From: a bacterium | GTDB taxonomy: Bacteria; Pseudomonadota; Alphaproteobacteria; Acetobacterales; Acetobacteraceae | Assembly (NCBI GenBank): GCA_026224825.1 | Contig: JAMFRO010000098.1 | Coordinates: forward strand, 17,846-81,845 | Direction: 5' to 3' | DNA: 64,000 nucleotides | Shown: positions 26,814 through 35,216 of the stretch, in pieces | Position numbering within the stretch: the first letter of the stretch is position 1 | Layout: each line of letters opens with the position of its first letter | Position numbers and translations under genes: made by a program | Notes under the pieces: generated by a model | The model's input: the letters and a program-made list of their open reading frames with translations, nothing else | Database searches by the model: none | What the model was told of the DNA's origin: nothing

Positions 26814-28844
26814 CTAATTGCCGGCCAGCTCCAGGGTGACGGACAGGTGCCGGGGGTCGGCGAAGCGGTCGGGGACCCAGGTCTTGTTGGCCGAGATTGT
26901 TACGGTTGAGTGGGGTGGGATGTCGATGGGGATCACTGTGCTGCGTGTGACTGGGTAGGTATTTGTCTGGGTTCCGTTCGTTACGGACATTCGCAATGTG
27001 GGTGACGGTCTGGTCCATGCGCCCGAAAGGGTCACATGCACCGGTGATTGATGTGTTACGATGGTGATCTGCCGTCCCATCCAGTTATCTTTGGCGGGGC
27101 TCGGCCAGTAGTCACCGGTCATCGTATAATAATCGAGGCTCGCCGCCGGCGGTACGGTGACGATGGTTACACCCGGCTCCACCCGCACGGGCCAGTGCAG
27201 CGCCAGGATCGCGGTGCTGAGGGCCGGCGGGGTGTTGGGGGCGAGCAGAATATATTGCACGTGGTGGGTGACGCAGAGATCTTGCAGCGCGTTGATGGAG
27301 GCGGCATCGCCAAGCCCGTTGCGCAGTTCGGCGAAAGCCGGATCGGCTTTCTCGGTGGCGGGCACGAAGCCGACATAGCCGCCGGTCTGCTGGAAACTCA
27401 TCCGTGCATTGAGCTGCCAGGCCATGCCGGGGCCCGCATCGGCAAAGGGCAGGACCAGCACATTCGGCAGTTTGCCAAGCGTGGCTCTGACATTTTCCGC
27501 GGTGAGGAAAGGCGCTGAGGGCCATGCCCACCAGGATAATATGGACCGATTCGGATACAAAACAATGCAGGCGGCCACGGCTAATCCGTAATTCACCCAG
27601 CGCCAGGGGCCGCGCGCCGTGGCCAGCGCCAGTGCCGCGGCAATGCCGGTGCTGAGGGCGATGTACATGGTGAAGCGTGAGGGCAGCAGCTCACCGATCA
27701 ACGGCACATGCCGTGTCAGCTCCCAGGGCAGCAGCACGTGCGAGGACCGGAGGCCGATCTGCAAATGCGGTCCGAGGGTGAAAAGGATCAGCAGAAGTGT
27801 AACGAGCGCCAGGGGTTTTACATAGGGCTGGTGCCGGCGGGCGGCGAAAAACACCGCCACGAGCAGGATCAGCGGCAGGCCGAGATAAGCCCCTTGCTCG
27901 CTGGCATTGCCGTCGTATGTGCCAGAGATATTCAGCAGATAGGGTGTGCTGAAATATGTAACGATGGTGGGAAAGAAGAAATTCCGCGGGTCGGTGACAT
28001 AGGCCTGCACGGCGTTGATCTGCGCCGGCACATCGGCGAAGCCTTTGGCCATATAGTACAGAAATGGCGATGCCAGTATTATGGTGATGACGGCGGTGAC
28101 GGCGATGTCCTGCGCCAGGCGCCACATGCGGGCCCGCTCTTCGCCGGCTGCGAAGTGCAGAAACACCGCCCAGCTTACGGCACCGAACAGGCAGAGCGAG
28201 GCCAGGATTTCCGTGGCGATACCAAGCTCGGCGAGCAGGCAGGCGGTAAGGGCCGCGATAAAGCCGGGGGCGGACATATCGCCGCGAACCCGGCGGATGC
28301 AGAGCAACAGCACGACCGGCACCAGGCAAATGAAATCGAGATTGAAATGTCCCAGCAACTGGCCCAGCTCGTAGGAGGAAAACCCGTAGAGATAGCCGCC
28401 GAATAATGCCGCCAGCCAGTCATCCGTTACGTATTCGCAGAGCAGAAACGCGGTCCATGCGGCCAATGCGGGTGCGGCCAGCGTGAGCAGGTTGAAGCAG
28501 ACGACCGGGCCGAAAAAATAGGTGACCGGCGCCATGACGAGAGCAGGGAAAGGGACCGAGGTTGCCCAGGTGAGGTTGAAGCCATGCGGAACCCAGACCG
28601 CATTCGTTATGAATGGATTGAGCCCATGGTGGATGGCATAGGGCCACCAGTGCAGGAACCAGATAAAGCAGATCGGGTCCGGCCCCATGCCCCTGTAGGT
28701 CGTAGACCAGCTACCGTTCTGGCCGAACAGCACCAGCGACACGGCGGCATAAATGAGTAAAGCCGCGCCGCATGCGGCGGAACGAGAGAGGCCGCGTGCG
28801 GCCGGGCGGGGGAGAGTGAGACGAGTCATTCGCCCAACTAACAT
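26814..28844 (-). CDS. Polytopic membrane protein, glycosyltransferase-like
   Basis: A 676-residue protein with about 10-12 hydrophobic helices over residues 20-460 and a soluble C-terminal region of some 200 residues. The loop after helix 1 has GMGPDPICFIWFLHWWPYA and a second loop YLYGFSSYELGQLLGHFNLDF, as seen in uncharacterised GT-C-like membrane proteins; I cannot name the family with certainty and do not assign a substrate. ATG 28844 lies inside the end of the upstream esterase gene; ATG 28829 is an alternative. Ends next to palindrome copy A. Confidence 0.68.
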   Translation of the reverse strand: MLVGRMTRLTLPRPAARGLSRSAACGAALLIYAAVSLVLFGQNGSWSTTYRGMGPDPICFIWFLHWWPYAIHHGLNPFITNAVWVPHGFNLTWATSVPFPALVMAPVTYFFGPVVCFNLLTLAAPALAAWTAFLLCEYVTDDWLAALFGGYLYGFSSYELGQLLGHFNLDFICLVPVVLLLCIRRVRGDMSAPGFIAALTACLLAELGIATEILASLCLFGAVSWAVFLHFAAGEERARMWRLAQDIAVTAVITIILASPFLYYMAKGFADVPAQINAVQAYVTDPRNFFFPTIVTYFSTPYLLNISGTYDGNASEQGAYLGLPLILLVAVFFAARRHQPYVKPLALVTLLLILFTLGPHLQIGLRSSHVLLPWELTRHVPLIGELLPSRFTMYIALSTGIAAALALATARGPWRWVNYGLAVAACIVLYPNRSILSWWAWPSAPFLTAENVRATLGKLPNVLVLPFADAGPGMAWQLNARMSFQQTGGYVGFVPATEKADPAFAELRNGLGDAASINALQDLCVTHHVQYILLAPNTPPALSTAILALHWPVRVEPGVTIVTVPPAASLDYYTMTGDYWPSPAKDNWMGRQITIVTHQSPVHVTLSGAWTRPSPTLRMSVTNGTQTNTYPVTRSTVIPIDIPPHSTVTISANKTWVPDRFADPRHLSVTLELAGN

Positions 28845-29506
28845 GCCAATGCCGCCAGCGCATCGGCCAATGTTCCGGGGGCCGATAAAAACGGACTATG
28901 CCCCGCCTCCAACGTGATCACCCGCCGCACCGGCCATTGCGCCTGCATTTTCCGCTGCGCAGCATGGCTGATGACCTGGTCCTGCGTGCATTCAATATAG
29001 TCGCGCGGCACGGTGCCAAAACGCTCGGCAGTCACCCGCAGCGGTGCTGTCAGCCCGAACAGAGGTTCAGCCTGCCACCGCGCTTGCGCGAAAGCCGCAT
29101 CCTCGGCACTGCACCCGGTATAGAACAATGGTGCCGCATCCGCCGCCAGCGTGCAGGCACGCGCCTCCGGGTCCATCACGATGGGGAGCAGAATATCGTC
29201 CTGCGCCGCCGCCAGTACCGATTGCCCGCGTTTGAGCAAAAACCCGGCGCAGAAAATAAGCCGCGCCACCCGCTCCGGCGCTGCCTCGGCCACGGCGGAA
29301 ATAACCGCCCCGCCCCGGCTATGCCCCACCAGCACGGCGGGACCATCGCCCACGGCCTCCAACACCAGCGCCACCCATTCCGCCATCGAGCGTGCCGTTA
29401 CGGGCAGGTCGGGTGCCACCACCTCATGCCCGGCGAGGTGCGGCAGCACCCGGTCCCAGCACCAGGCCCCATGCCACGCCCCATGCAGCAGAATCAGTTT
29501 CGCCAT
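28838..29506 (-). CDS. Alpha/beta-hydrolase (salicylate-esterase-like)
   Basis: A 222-residue hydrolase beginning MAKLILLHGAWHGAWCWDRV, the typical HGAWHGAWCW motif of the EstC/salicylate-binding-protein-2-like esterases. Nucleophile elbow VLVGHSRGGAV (Ser), and C-terminal ITLEAGHSPFLSAP with the catalytic His. Substrate not known. ATG 29506 with GGAAGGA upstream. Divergent from the nrtR-like gene (28 bp), and its end overlaps the start of the downstream membrane-protein gene by 7 bp. Confidence 0.83.
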   Translation of the reverse strand: MAKLILLHGAWHGAWCWDRVLPHLAGHEVVAPDLPVTARSMAEWVALVLEAVGDGPAVLVGHSRGGAVISAVAEAAPERVARLIFCAGFLLKRGQSVLAAAQDDILLPIVMDPEARACTLAADAAPLFYTGCSAEDAAFAQARWQAEPLFGLTAPLRVTAERFGTVPRDYIECTQDQVISHAAQRKMQAQWPVRRVITLEAGHSPFLSAPGTLADALAALAC

Positions 29507-29534
29507 CGCGCTTGTCCTTCCCTCAGCCCGCCAA

Positions 29535-30434
29535 ATGCGCGAAAACCGTTCCATGGGCAATCAAGTGGTGGAAACCGAGCTGATCGCGGTGCTGGTCGCC
29601 GTGACCGATGGCGACCCGCGCGTGCTCACCATCGAGAACGGGTACGCTTTGCCCTCCGGCCCGCTGGAGCCCGGCCACCCCTCGCTGCAAACGGGCCTGC
29701 GCGCCTGGGTGGAGCGGCAGACGCACCATCCCATCGGTTACGTGGAGCAGCTTTACACCTTCGCGGACCAGCAGCGTGGCGAGGCGCGCGGCATTTCCAT
29801 CTCCTACCTGGCCCTGAGCCGGGAAGCCGCCGCGGAATACCCCAGTGCCTCCTGGCGAAGCTGGTACCATTACTTCCCCTGGGAGGACCAACGCGAGGAC
29901 AACAAGTTTCCGGCCGATATGTACCGCAGCCTGACCGGCTGGGCCGCCGGGGATGTCGCCCGGCGCGCGCGCATCGCCGGGCTGTTTGGTGGCGAGGGCC
30001 GGGTGTGGAACGAGGAGCTGGTGCTGCAGCGCTATGAGCTGCTGTGGGAGGCAGGGCTGGTGCCCGAGGCCACCCGCAACGCGCTGGTGGCCGCAACGCC
30101 GGTGCCGGCCAAGGAGATGCTCAACGACCACCGCCGTATTCTCGCCACGGCGATTGCGCGGTTGCGGGCGAAGATTAAATATCGCCCAGTCGTTTTTGAG
30201 CTGCTGGCGCATGAATTCACGCTGCTGGAGTTGCAGCAGACCATGGAGGCGCTGGCCGGCCAAAGCCTGCATAAGCCCAATTTCCGGCGGTTTATCGAGG
30301 GCCAGGAGCTGGTGGAGGAGACCGGGCGGACCACCACGGGGCTGGCCGGGCGGCCGGCGAAACTCTTCCGCTTCCGCGCTTCGGTGCTGGAGGAGCGGGG
30401 GTTCACCGGCTCCAAGCTGCCCCTGGTGCGATAA
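29535..30434 (+). CDS. nrtR: NrtR-type Nudix-fold transcriptional regulator of NAD synthesis
   Basis: A 299-residue protein: N-terminal Nudix-like domain (ETELIAVLVAVTDGDPRVL; YALPSGPLEPGHPSLQTGL) and a C-terminal winged-helix part (AIARLRAKIKYRPVVFELL; FTLLELQQTMEALAGQSLHK; FRRFIEGQELVEETG), the NrtR layout. The catalytic Nudix box (GX5EX7REUXEEXGU) is replaced by GPLEPGHPSLQTGLRAWVERQ, so hydrolase activity is probably lost; NrtR repressors sense ADP-ribose or related NAD metabolites. It sits immediately upstream of two palindromes and nadABC. Start 29535 or 29553 (both ATG) cannot be decided. Confidence 0.85.
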   Translation: MRENRSMGNQVVETELIAVLVAVTDGDPRVLTIENGYALPSGPLEPGHPSLQTGLRAWVERQTHHPIGYVEQLYTFADQQRGEARGISISYLALSREAAAEYPSASWRSWYHYFPWEDQREDNKFPADMYRSLTGWAAGDVARRARIAGLFGGEGRVWNEELVLQRYELLWEAGLVPEATRNALVAATPVPAKEMLNDHRRILATAIARLRAKIKYRPVVFELLAHEFTLLELQQTMEALAGQSLHKPNFRRFIEGQELVEETGRTTTGLAGRPAKLFRFRASVLEERGFTGSKLPLVR

Positions 30435-30447
30435 AAGCGCTTGCTTT

Positions 30448-30470
30448 GTTATACTCAGGGTGAGTATAAC
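30448..30470. promoter_or_regulatory. NrtR operator 1 (palindrome)
   Basis: Perfect 10-bp arms GTTATACTCA / TGAGTATAAC around GGG. A possible -35 TTGCTT (30441) and -10 TATAAC (30465), spaced 18 bp, place the operator over the -10 element, so a bound repressor would block RNA polymerase. The centre lies 35 bp from that of operator 2. Confidence 0.85.
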
Positions 30471-30482
30471 CGGCGTCATGGA

Positions 30483-30505
30483 ATTATACTCAAGTTGAGT
30501 ATAAC
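30483..30505. promoter_or_regulatory. NrtR operator 2 (palindrome) before nadA
   Basis: Perfect 9-bp arms TTATACTCA / TGAGTATAA around AGT, the same half-site as operator 1, ending 13 bp before the nadA ATG and touching its AAGGA ribosome-binding site. Two identical half-site pairs directly after the regulator gene support autoregulatory-type control of nadABC by the Nudix regulator. Confidence 0.85.
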
Positions 30506-30518
30506 AAGGAATCTGACC

Positions 30519-31478
30519 ATGCCGCTTGATCTGTACGCCCGCGTCTCCCGTGTGATCCCGCCCATCGAATGGGCCACCATGGCGGAGGATGCCGCGGCGA
30601 TTATCGAGCTGAAGAAGCAGCGCCGCGCGGTGATATTGGCGCATAATTATCAGACGCCGGAGATTTTCCATGGCGTGGCGGATATCGTGGGCGACAGCCT
30701 GGCGCTGGCGCGTGAGGCGGCCACGGCGGATGCGGATGTGATCCTGGTGGCCGGTGTGCATTTCATGGCCGAGACCGCCAAGTTGATGAACCCGGGCAAG
30801 ATTGTGTTGATCCCGGATGCGCTGGCGGGGTGCTCGCTGGCGGAGAGCATTACCGCCGCCGATGTGGCGCTGCTGCGGCAGAAATATCCGGGGCGGCCGG
30901 TGGTGGCTTATGTGAATACCTCGGCCGAGGTGAAGGCGGCTTCCGATATCTGCTGCACTTCGGGCAATGCGAAGAAGGTGGTGGAGTCTCTGGGTGTGCC
31001 TGAGGTGATCATGCTGCCGGATGAGTTTCTGGCGCTGAATGTGGCGAAGGAAACTGACGTTAAGATTATCGCGTGGAAGGGGCATTGCGAGGTGCATGAG
31101 CTTTTCACGCCGGCGGAGATTCATGATCTGCGGGCGCGCCATCCGGGGGTGGTGATTCTGGCGCATCCTGAATGCCCGCCGGAGGTGGTGGAGGTGGCGG
31201 ATTTTTCCGGCTCCACGGCGGTGATGGCGGATTTTGTGCGGACGCAGAAGCCCGCGCGGGTGGCGTTGATTACGGAATGCTCGATGAGCGATAATATCGC
31301 GCAAGGGTCGCCTGAGACGGAGTTTGTGCGGCCGTGCAATCTGTGCCCGCATATGAAGCGGATTACTTTGAAAAACATAAGGCGTGCACTGGAAAACATG
31401 GAAACCGAGGTGCTGATTCCAGAGGCGCTGTTCGAGCCCGCGCGGCGCTCTGTTGAGCGCATGCTTGCCGTAAAATGA
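30519..31478 (+). CDS. nadA: Quinolinate synthase A
   Basis: A 319-residue [4Fe-4S] enzyme condensing iminoaspartate with dihydroxyacetone phosphate to quinolinate. The three cluster cysteines are seen in ALAGCSLAESI, ASDICCTSGNAKKV and RPCNLCPHMKRI; AHNYQTPEIFHGVADIVGDSL and HPECPPEVVEVADF are other family signatures. ATG 30519 has AAGGA eight bases upstream. First gene of nadABC, preceded by the two palindromic operators. Confidence 0.97.
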   Translation: MPLDLYARVSRVIPPIEWATMAEDAAAIIELKKQRRAVILAHNYQTPEIFHGVADIVGDSLALAREAATADADVILVAGVHFMAETAKLMNPGKIVLIPDALAGCSLAESITAADVALLRQKYPGRPVVAYVNTSAEVKAASDICCTSGNAKKVVESLGVPEVIMLPDEFLALNVAKETDVKIIAWKGHCEVHELFTPAEIHDLRARHPGVVILAHPECPPEVVEVADFSGSTAVMADFVRTQKPARVALITECSMSDNIAQGSPETEFVRPCNLCPHMKRITLKNIRRALENMETEVLIPEALFEPARRSVERMLAVK

Positions 31479-31491
31479 TTACTTTCTCAAA

Positions 31492-32889
31492 ATGATAATC
31501 ATCGGCGGCGGTGTTGCGGGGTTGATGGCGGCGCTGGCTGCTTCGCCCCGGCCTGTGACGCTGCTTAACCCTGGGCCGCTGGGCGCCGGGGCGGCGAGCG
31601 CGATGAGCCAGGGCGGGCTGGCGGCGGCACTTGGGGCTGATGATGGTGTGGCCCTGCATGTGGCCGATACGCTGGCGGCGGGGGCTGGGTTGTGCGAGCG
31701 CGCGGCAGTGGAGCGGATTATTGGCGCCGGGCCGAAGCTTGTGGAGACGCTGCTGCGGCTGGGCGTGCGGTTTGACCGGCATGGTGATGCTTTGGCCCTG
31801 GGGTTGGAGGCGGCGCATGCGCGGCCTAGGATTTTGCATGCCAATGGCGACCAGACGGGCGCTGAGATTATGCGGGCGCTGATTGCGCGTGTGCAGGCGA
31901 CGCCGAGCATTACGATTATGCAGGCGACGGCGCGAAAGATTGTGATTGGCGATAATGGTGTTACCGGCGTGCTGGCGGTGCGCGGCGATGAGGTGGTGAC
32001 CCTGCCTACGGACAATGTGCTGTTGGCGACGGGCGGGATTGGCGGGTTGTTCAGCCATACCACCAATCCGGAAGGGGCCATTGGCCATGGGTTGATGCTG
32101 GCGATGGATGCCGGGGCAGCACTCGCCGATTTGGAATTCATCCAGTTTCACCCAACTGCTTTGGATGTGGCGGGGGCGTCTCTGCCGCTGATCTCCGAGG
32201 CGGTGCGCGGTGAGGGTGCCAGGTTTATCGATGAGACGGGCGCGTATTTCATGCATGGTGGCGATCTGGCGCCGCGTGATGTGGTGGCGCGCGGTGTGTT
32301 CGCGCATGTGCAGGCGGGGCATGCGGTGTTTCTCGATGCGCGCGGGATTGGGGCGCGGTTTGCCACGCGGTTTCCCGCCATTGCGGCCATCTGTGCGCGG
32401 GCTGGGATTGACCCTGCCACGCAGCCGATACCGGTGCGGCCGGCGGCGCATTACCATATGGGCGGCGTGGTTGTGGATGCATCTGGGCGCAGCAGCATCG
32501 AGGGGTTGTATGCCGCTGGTGAAGTGGCGCGCACGGGGCTGCATGGTGCGAACCGGCTGGCCAGTAATTCGCTGCTGGAGGCTGCGATTTGCGGCGAGGC
32601 GGCGGGGTTGGCGATGGCGGGGCTTGAGGCGAAGCGCCCGCGCGATGTGCGGGCAGGGCTGCCGCCGCTGCCGGATGCCGGGCCGGTGCGCAAGTTGATG
32701 TCGGCGCATCTGGGGGTGTTGCGCGATGCTGCCGGGATGGAGCTTGCGGTGCAGGCATTTGCCGGGATGGAGAGCAAAAATCCGGCGGCGGGTTTGGCGT
32801 TGCGGATTGCGTTGGCCGGGTTGGCGCGTAAAGAATCGGTGGGCGCGCATGCGCTTGCGGGCGGCAAACAGTTTTGTAGGGCGGCGTAA
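31492..32889 (+). CDS. nadB: L-aspartate oxidase
   Basis: A 465-residue flavoprotein that oxidises L-aspartate to iminoaspartate for NadA. FAD motif [16 protein letters not shown] at the very start, [12 protein letters not shown], the [14 protein letters not shown] stretch, active-site [11 protein letters not shown] / [14 protein letters not shown], and [21 protein letters not shown](A)[23 protein letters not shown] are all present. Slightly shorter than E. coli NadB at the C-terminus, as common in Alphaproteobacteria. 13 bp after nadA, 1-bp overlap with nadC (TAATG). Confidence 0.97.
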   Translation: MIIIGGGVAGLMAALAASPRPVTLLNPGPLGAGAASAMSQGGLAAALGADDGVALHVADTLAAGAGLCERAAVERIIGAGPKLVETLLRLGVRFDRHGDALALGLEAAHARPRILHANGDQTGAEIMRALIARVQATPSITIMQATARKIVIGDNGVTGVLAVRGDEVVTLPTDNVLLATGGIGGLFSHTTNPEGAIGHGLMLAMDAGAALADLEFIQFHPTALDVAGASLPLISEAVRGEGARFIDETGAYFMHGGDLAPRDVVARGVFAHVQAGHAVFLDARGIGARFATRFPAIAAICARAGIDPATQPIPVRPAAHYHMGGVVVDASGRSSIEGLYAAGEVARTGLHGANRLASNSLLEAAICGEAAGLAMAGLEAKRPRDVRAGLPPLPDAGPVRKLMSAHLGVLRDAAGMELAVQAFAGMESKNPAAGLALRIALAGLARKESVGAHALAGGKQFCRAA

Positions 32890-33740
32890 TGAATCTGGCA
32901 CCACTTCCTCATATCATGATCGAACAGGCGGTGCGGGCCGCACTGCTGGAAGATTTGGGCCGCGCCGGGGATATTACCTCGGATTCGGTTATTCCCGCTG
33001 ATACACAGGCGAAAGTGGCGATGGTGGCGCGCGAGCCGGGCGTGGTGGCGGGGCTGGATTTTGCGCGCTGTGCGTTTGCGCTGGTGGATCCGGCGATTGT
33101 GTTCACGCCGCTTCTGCGCGATGGGGCACGGCTGGTGCCGGGGGATGTGCTGGCGGAGATTACGGGGCCGGCGCGCGGGATTTTAACCGGTGAGCGCGTG
33201 GCGTTGAATTTTCTCGGGCATCTCTCAGGCATTGCGTCCGCCACGCGCGGGATTGCGGATGCGATTGCGCATACGGGCGCGAAGATTAGCTGTACGCGCA
33301 AGACGACGCCCGGCTTACGGTTTGCCGAGAAATACGCGGTGCGGGCTGGGGGCGGGACAAACCATCGTTTCGGGCTCGATGATGCGATTCTGATCAAGGA
33401 TAATCACATCGCCATTGCCGGTGGTGTGGGTAAGGCGATTGAGGCGGCGCGGGCGGGTGTTGGGCATCTCGTGAAGATCGAGGTGGAGGTGGATACGCTG
33501 GACCAGCTCGATGAGGCGCTGTTGTATGCGCCGGATGCCGTGCTGCTGGATAATATGACACCGGAGGTTTTGTGCGAGGCGGTGGCAAGGATCGGCGGGC
33601 GGGCGGTGGCCGAGGCCTCCGGGCGGATTAATGCGCAGACGGCGCCGGTGATTGCGGAGACGGGGGTGGATTTGATTTCCGCCGGCTGGCTCACGCATTC
33701 GGCGAAGGTGCTGGATATTGGGTTGGATTTTATGGGGTAG
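32889..33740 (+). CDS. nadC: Nicotinate-nucleotide pyrophosphorylase (carboxylating)
   Basis: A 283-residue quinolinate phosphoribosyltransferase, third step of de novo NAD synthesis. Motifs: [28 protein letters not shown], the phosphate-binding [37 protein letters not shown] and the C-terminal [23 protein letters not shown]. Complete and of normal length. Last gene of the nad operon; a broken small gene and repeats follow. Confidence 0.97.
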   Translation: MNLAPLPHIMIEQAVRAALLEDLGRAGDITSDSVIPADTQAKVAMVAREPGVVAGLDFARCAFALVDPAIVFTPLLRDGARLVPGDVLAEITGPARGILTGERVALNFLGHLSGIASATRGIADAIAHTGAKISCTRKTTPGLRFAEKYAVRAGGGTNHRFGLDDAILIKDNHIAIAGGVGKAIEAARAGVGHLVKIEVEVDTLDQLDEALLYAPDAVLLDNMTPEVLCEAVARIGGRAVAEASGRINAQTAPVIAETGVDLISAGWLTHSAKVLDIGLDFMG

Positions 33741-33754
33741 GGCGAGCTTTTCAG

Positions 33755-34036
33755 ATGCAGATCAAAACAAACTCTGAATTTATGCCTGTTCTTGCTGCGT
33801 AAATTGACCGTTGGTGCGAAAAGAGGTCCTTACGGCAACTTTCAATTCTATTGCCGGGATACTTTGCGTTTAACGGAATGACCGATGGTTGGCATGAATT
33901 GTACCAGAGCTTGAAACGGCTTCGGGTCTTAGGTCCAGACTCGTATGCAGCCTCGGATTGGAACATAATCGCCGATCTTTTGAACGCGATTGACCACATA
34001 GTCTCGGGTCAAAAGCCGGGGATTTGGAGAGAGTGA
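33755..34036 (+). pseudogene. Small conserved-looking gene broken by one in-frame stop
   Basis: Reading from ATG 33755 gives 15 codons (MQIKTNSEFMPVLAA), then TAA at 33800-33802, then 77 further codons in the same frame to TGA 34034. The post-stop part reads IDRWCEKRSLRQLSILLPGY, then FAFNGMTDGWHELYQSLKRL, a pattern like small proteins of 70-90 residues (DxWCERR...L...Y..TDGW.EL..AL) common in proteobacteria. One nonsense change seems to have inactivated it, or a shorter product starts at TTG 33851. Base composition is lower in GC than nadC. Confidence 0.55.
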
Positions 34037-34093
34037 GATTCCCGCTTTCGCGAGAGGACGATTTATTGGCTCAATTTTGTGGGCTATAACTTT

Positions 34094-34178
34094 GCCGTCA
34101 TTGCGAGCGTAGCGAAGCAATCCATCTTTCGTGCCGCGCCACGGAGATGGATTGCTTCGCTACGCTCGCAATGACGGC
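34094..34178. repeat. Palindromic repeat (GCGAAGCAATCC type), full copy
   Basis: Arms 34094-34127 and 34145-34178 are perfect 34-bp reverse complements (core GTAGCGAAGCAATCCATCT) with a 17-bp spacer. The right arm ends 15 bp before the end of the GIY-YIG gene. A partial copy of the right arm lies on the other side of that gene (34490-34522). An incomplete GATTCCCGCTTTCGCG motif at 34039 may be a remnant of the other palindrome type. Confidence 0.95.
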
Positions 34179-34193
34179 TTTTGTTGGCGATCT

Positions 34194-34481
34194 TCACAGC
34201 AGCGCATCGTATAAATCGGTCCAATCTGGGTTTTGCTCCATGATCAGCCGGATTTTTGCTGCCCGGGAGCCGCCTTTGATTTGTTTTTCGCGCAGGATGG
34301 CGGATTCCATCGTTTCGTGAAGTTCCCACCAGACGAGGGTTTTCAGCCCGTATCGCGCGGTGAAACCACCGAGTTGTCCGTCTCGGTGCTGGCCAATTCT
34401 CTGGATCAGGTTGGAGGTCACGACTGTGTAGAGCGTGCCGTTTTTCTTGTTCGTTAAAATATAGACTGCTGGTTGTTTCAT
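34194..34481 (-). CDS. GIY-YIG endonuclease-like small protein with altered YIG motif
   Basis: A 95-residue single-domain protein: VYILTNKKNGTLYTVVTSNL at the N-terminus, then IQRIGQHRDG (catalytic Arg region), LVWWELHETMESAILREKQI (Glu region) and KIRLIMEQNPDWTDLYD. This is the UvrC-N/YhbQ-like family of stand-alone GIY-YIG proteins. The usual second motif Y-I/V-G reads YTV here, so the conserved Gly is lost and nuclease activity is in doubt. It sits alone between nadC and kdpE, bracketed by palindrome repeats in direct orientation. Confidence 0.87.
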   Translation of the reverse strand: MKQPAVYILTNKKNGTLYTVVTSNLIQRIGQHRDGQLGGFTARYGLKTLVWWELHETMESAILREKQIKGGSRAAKIRLIMEQNPDWTDLYDALL

Positions 34482-34489
34482 GGCCAGTA

Positions 34490-34522
34490 AGATGGATTGC
34501 TTCGCTTCGCTCGCAATGACGG
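34490..34522. repeat. Half copy of the GCGAAGCAATCC palindrome
   Basis: This 33-bp stretch repeats the right arm of the palindrome at 34145-34178 with one change (GCTTCGCT for GCTACGCT) in the same orientation. Together they flank the GIY-YIG gene as direct repeats, nine bases from its start codon. Confidence 0.88.
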
Positions 34523-34538
34523 TGGGGAGGGGTTTTGG

Positions 34539-35216
34539 TTACGACTCGTCCTGTAGTCTGTAGCCTACGCCTGGTTCTGTTGTGATTAGTTTTGCTGTGG
34601 CTTCGCCTAGATGTTTGCGGAGTTGGCCGATGTAGACGCGCAGATATGCTACGTCTTCGGTATGCGCAGGGCCCCAGAGGGCGGTGAGGATTTGGCGGTG
34701 CGTCAGTACGCGCCCACGGTTGCGGGCTAGCAGCAACAATAATGCGTGTTCGCGTTTGCTCAACGGTAAAATCTCGCCGTTGCGGCTGGCGTTTTGCGGG
34801 GTGATGTCTATGCCGCCGACATGCAACGTGGCGGCGGGGGGCTCGTTGGCACCGGCGCGGCGGAGGGCGGTGCGGATGCGGGCAATTAGCTCGCCGAGGG
34901 CGAAGGGTTTTTCCACGTAGTCGTCGGCGCCGTTGTCGAGGGCGGCGATTTTCTCGGCTTCGCGGTCGCGGGCGGAGAGGATGATCACCGGCACTTTGGA
35001 AAATTCGCGCAGGCGGCGCAGGACTTCGTGGCCGTCCATGTCTGGCAGGCCGAGATCGAGGAGTAATAAATCCGGCGCCTGGGACGCGGCGATGCGCAGC
35101 GCCTCCTCGCCGCGTTCGGCACGCAGCGGCGTGTAACCGGCGGCTGCCAGCGCGGGGGAGAGGAAACGGTGGATTTGCGGTTCGTCGTCCACCACGAGGA
35201 TGCGTCCGGAGATCAT
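34539..35216 (-). CDS. kdpE: KDP operon response regulator KdpE
   Basis: A 225-residue OmpR-family regulator: receiver domain with DDEPQIHRFL, phospho-acceptor Asp in LLLLDLGLPDMDG, IILSARDREAEKIAAL and VEKPFALGEL, then a winged helix (LSKREHALLLLLARNRGRVL; LWGPAHTEDVAYLRVYIGQL; EPGVGYRLQ). It activates kdp transcription when phosphorylated by KdpD under K+ limitation. It overlaps kdpD by 4 bp. Confidence 0.96.
   Translation of the reverse strand: MISGRILVVDDEPQIHRFLSPALAAAGYTPLRAERGEEALRIAASQAPDLLLLDLGLPDMDGHEVLRRLREFSKVPVIILSARDREAEKIAALDNGADDYVEKPFALGELIARIRTALRRAGANEPPAATLHVGGIDITPQNASRNGEILPLSKREHALLLLLARNRGRVLTHRQILTALWGPAHTEDVAYLRVYIGQLRKHLGEATAKLITTEPGVGYRLQDES

Noticed and set aside
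29523..31352. 609-codon minus-strand frame opposite nrtR/nadA
   Set aside because: Crosses the operator region and antisense to two clear genes; His/Arg/Gln-rich composition indicates a shadow.
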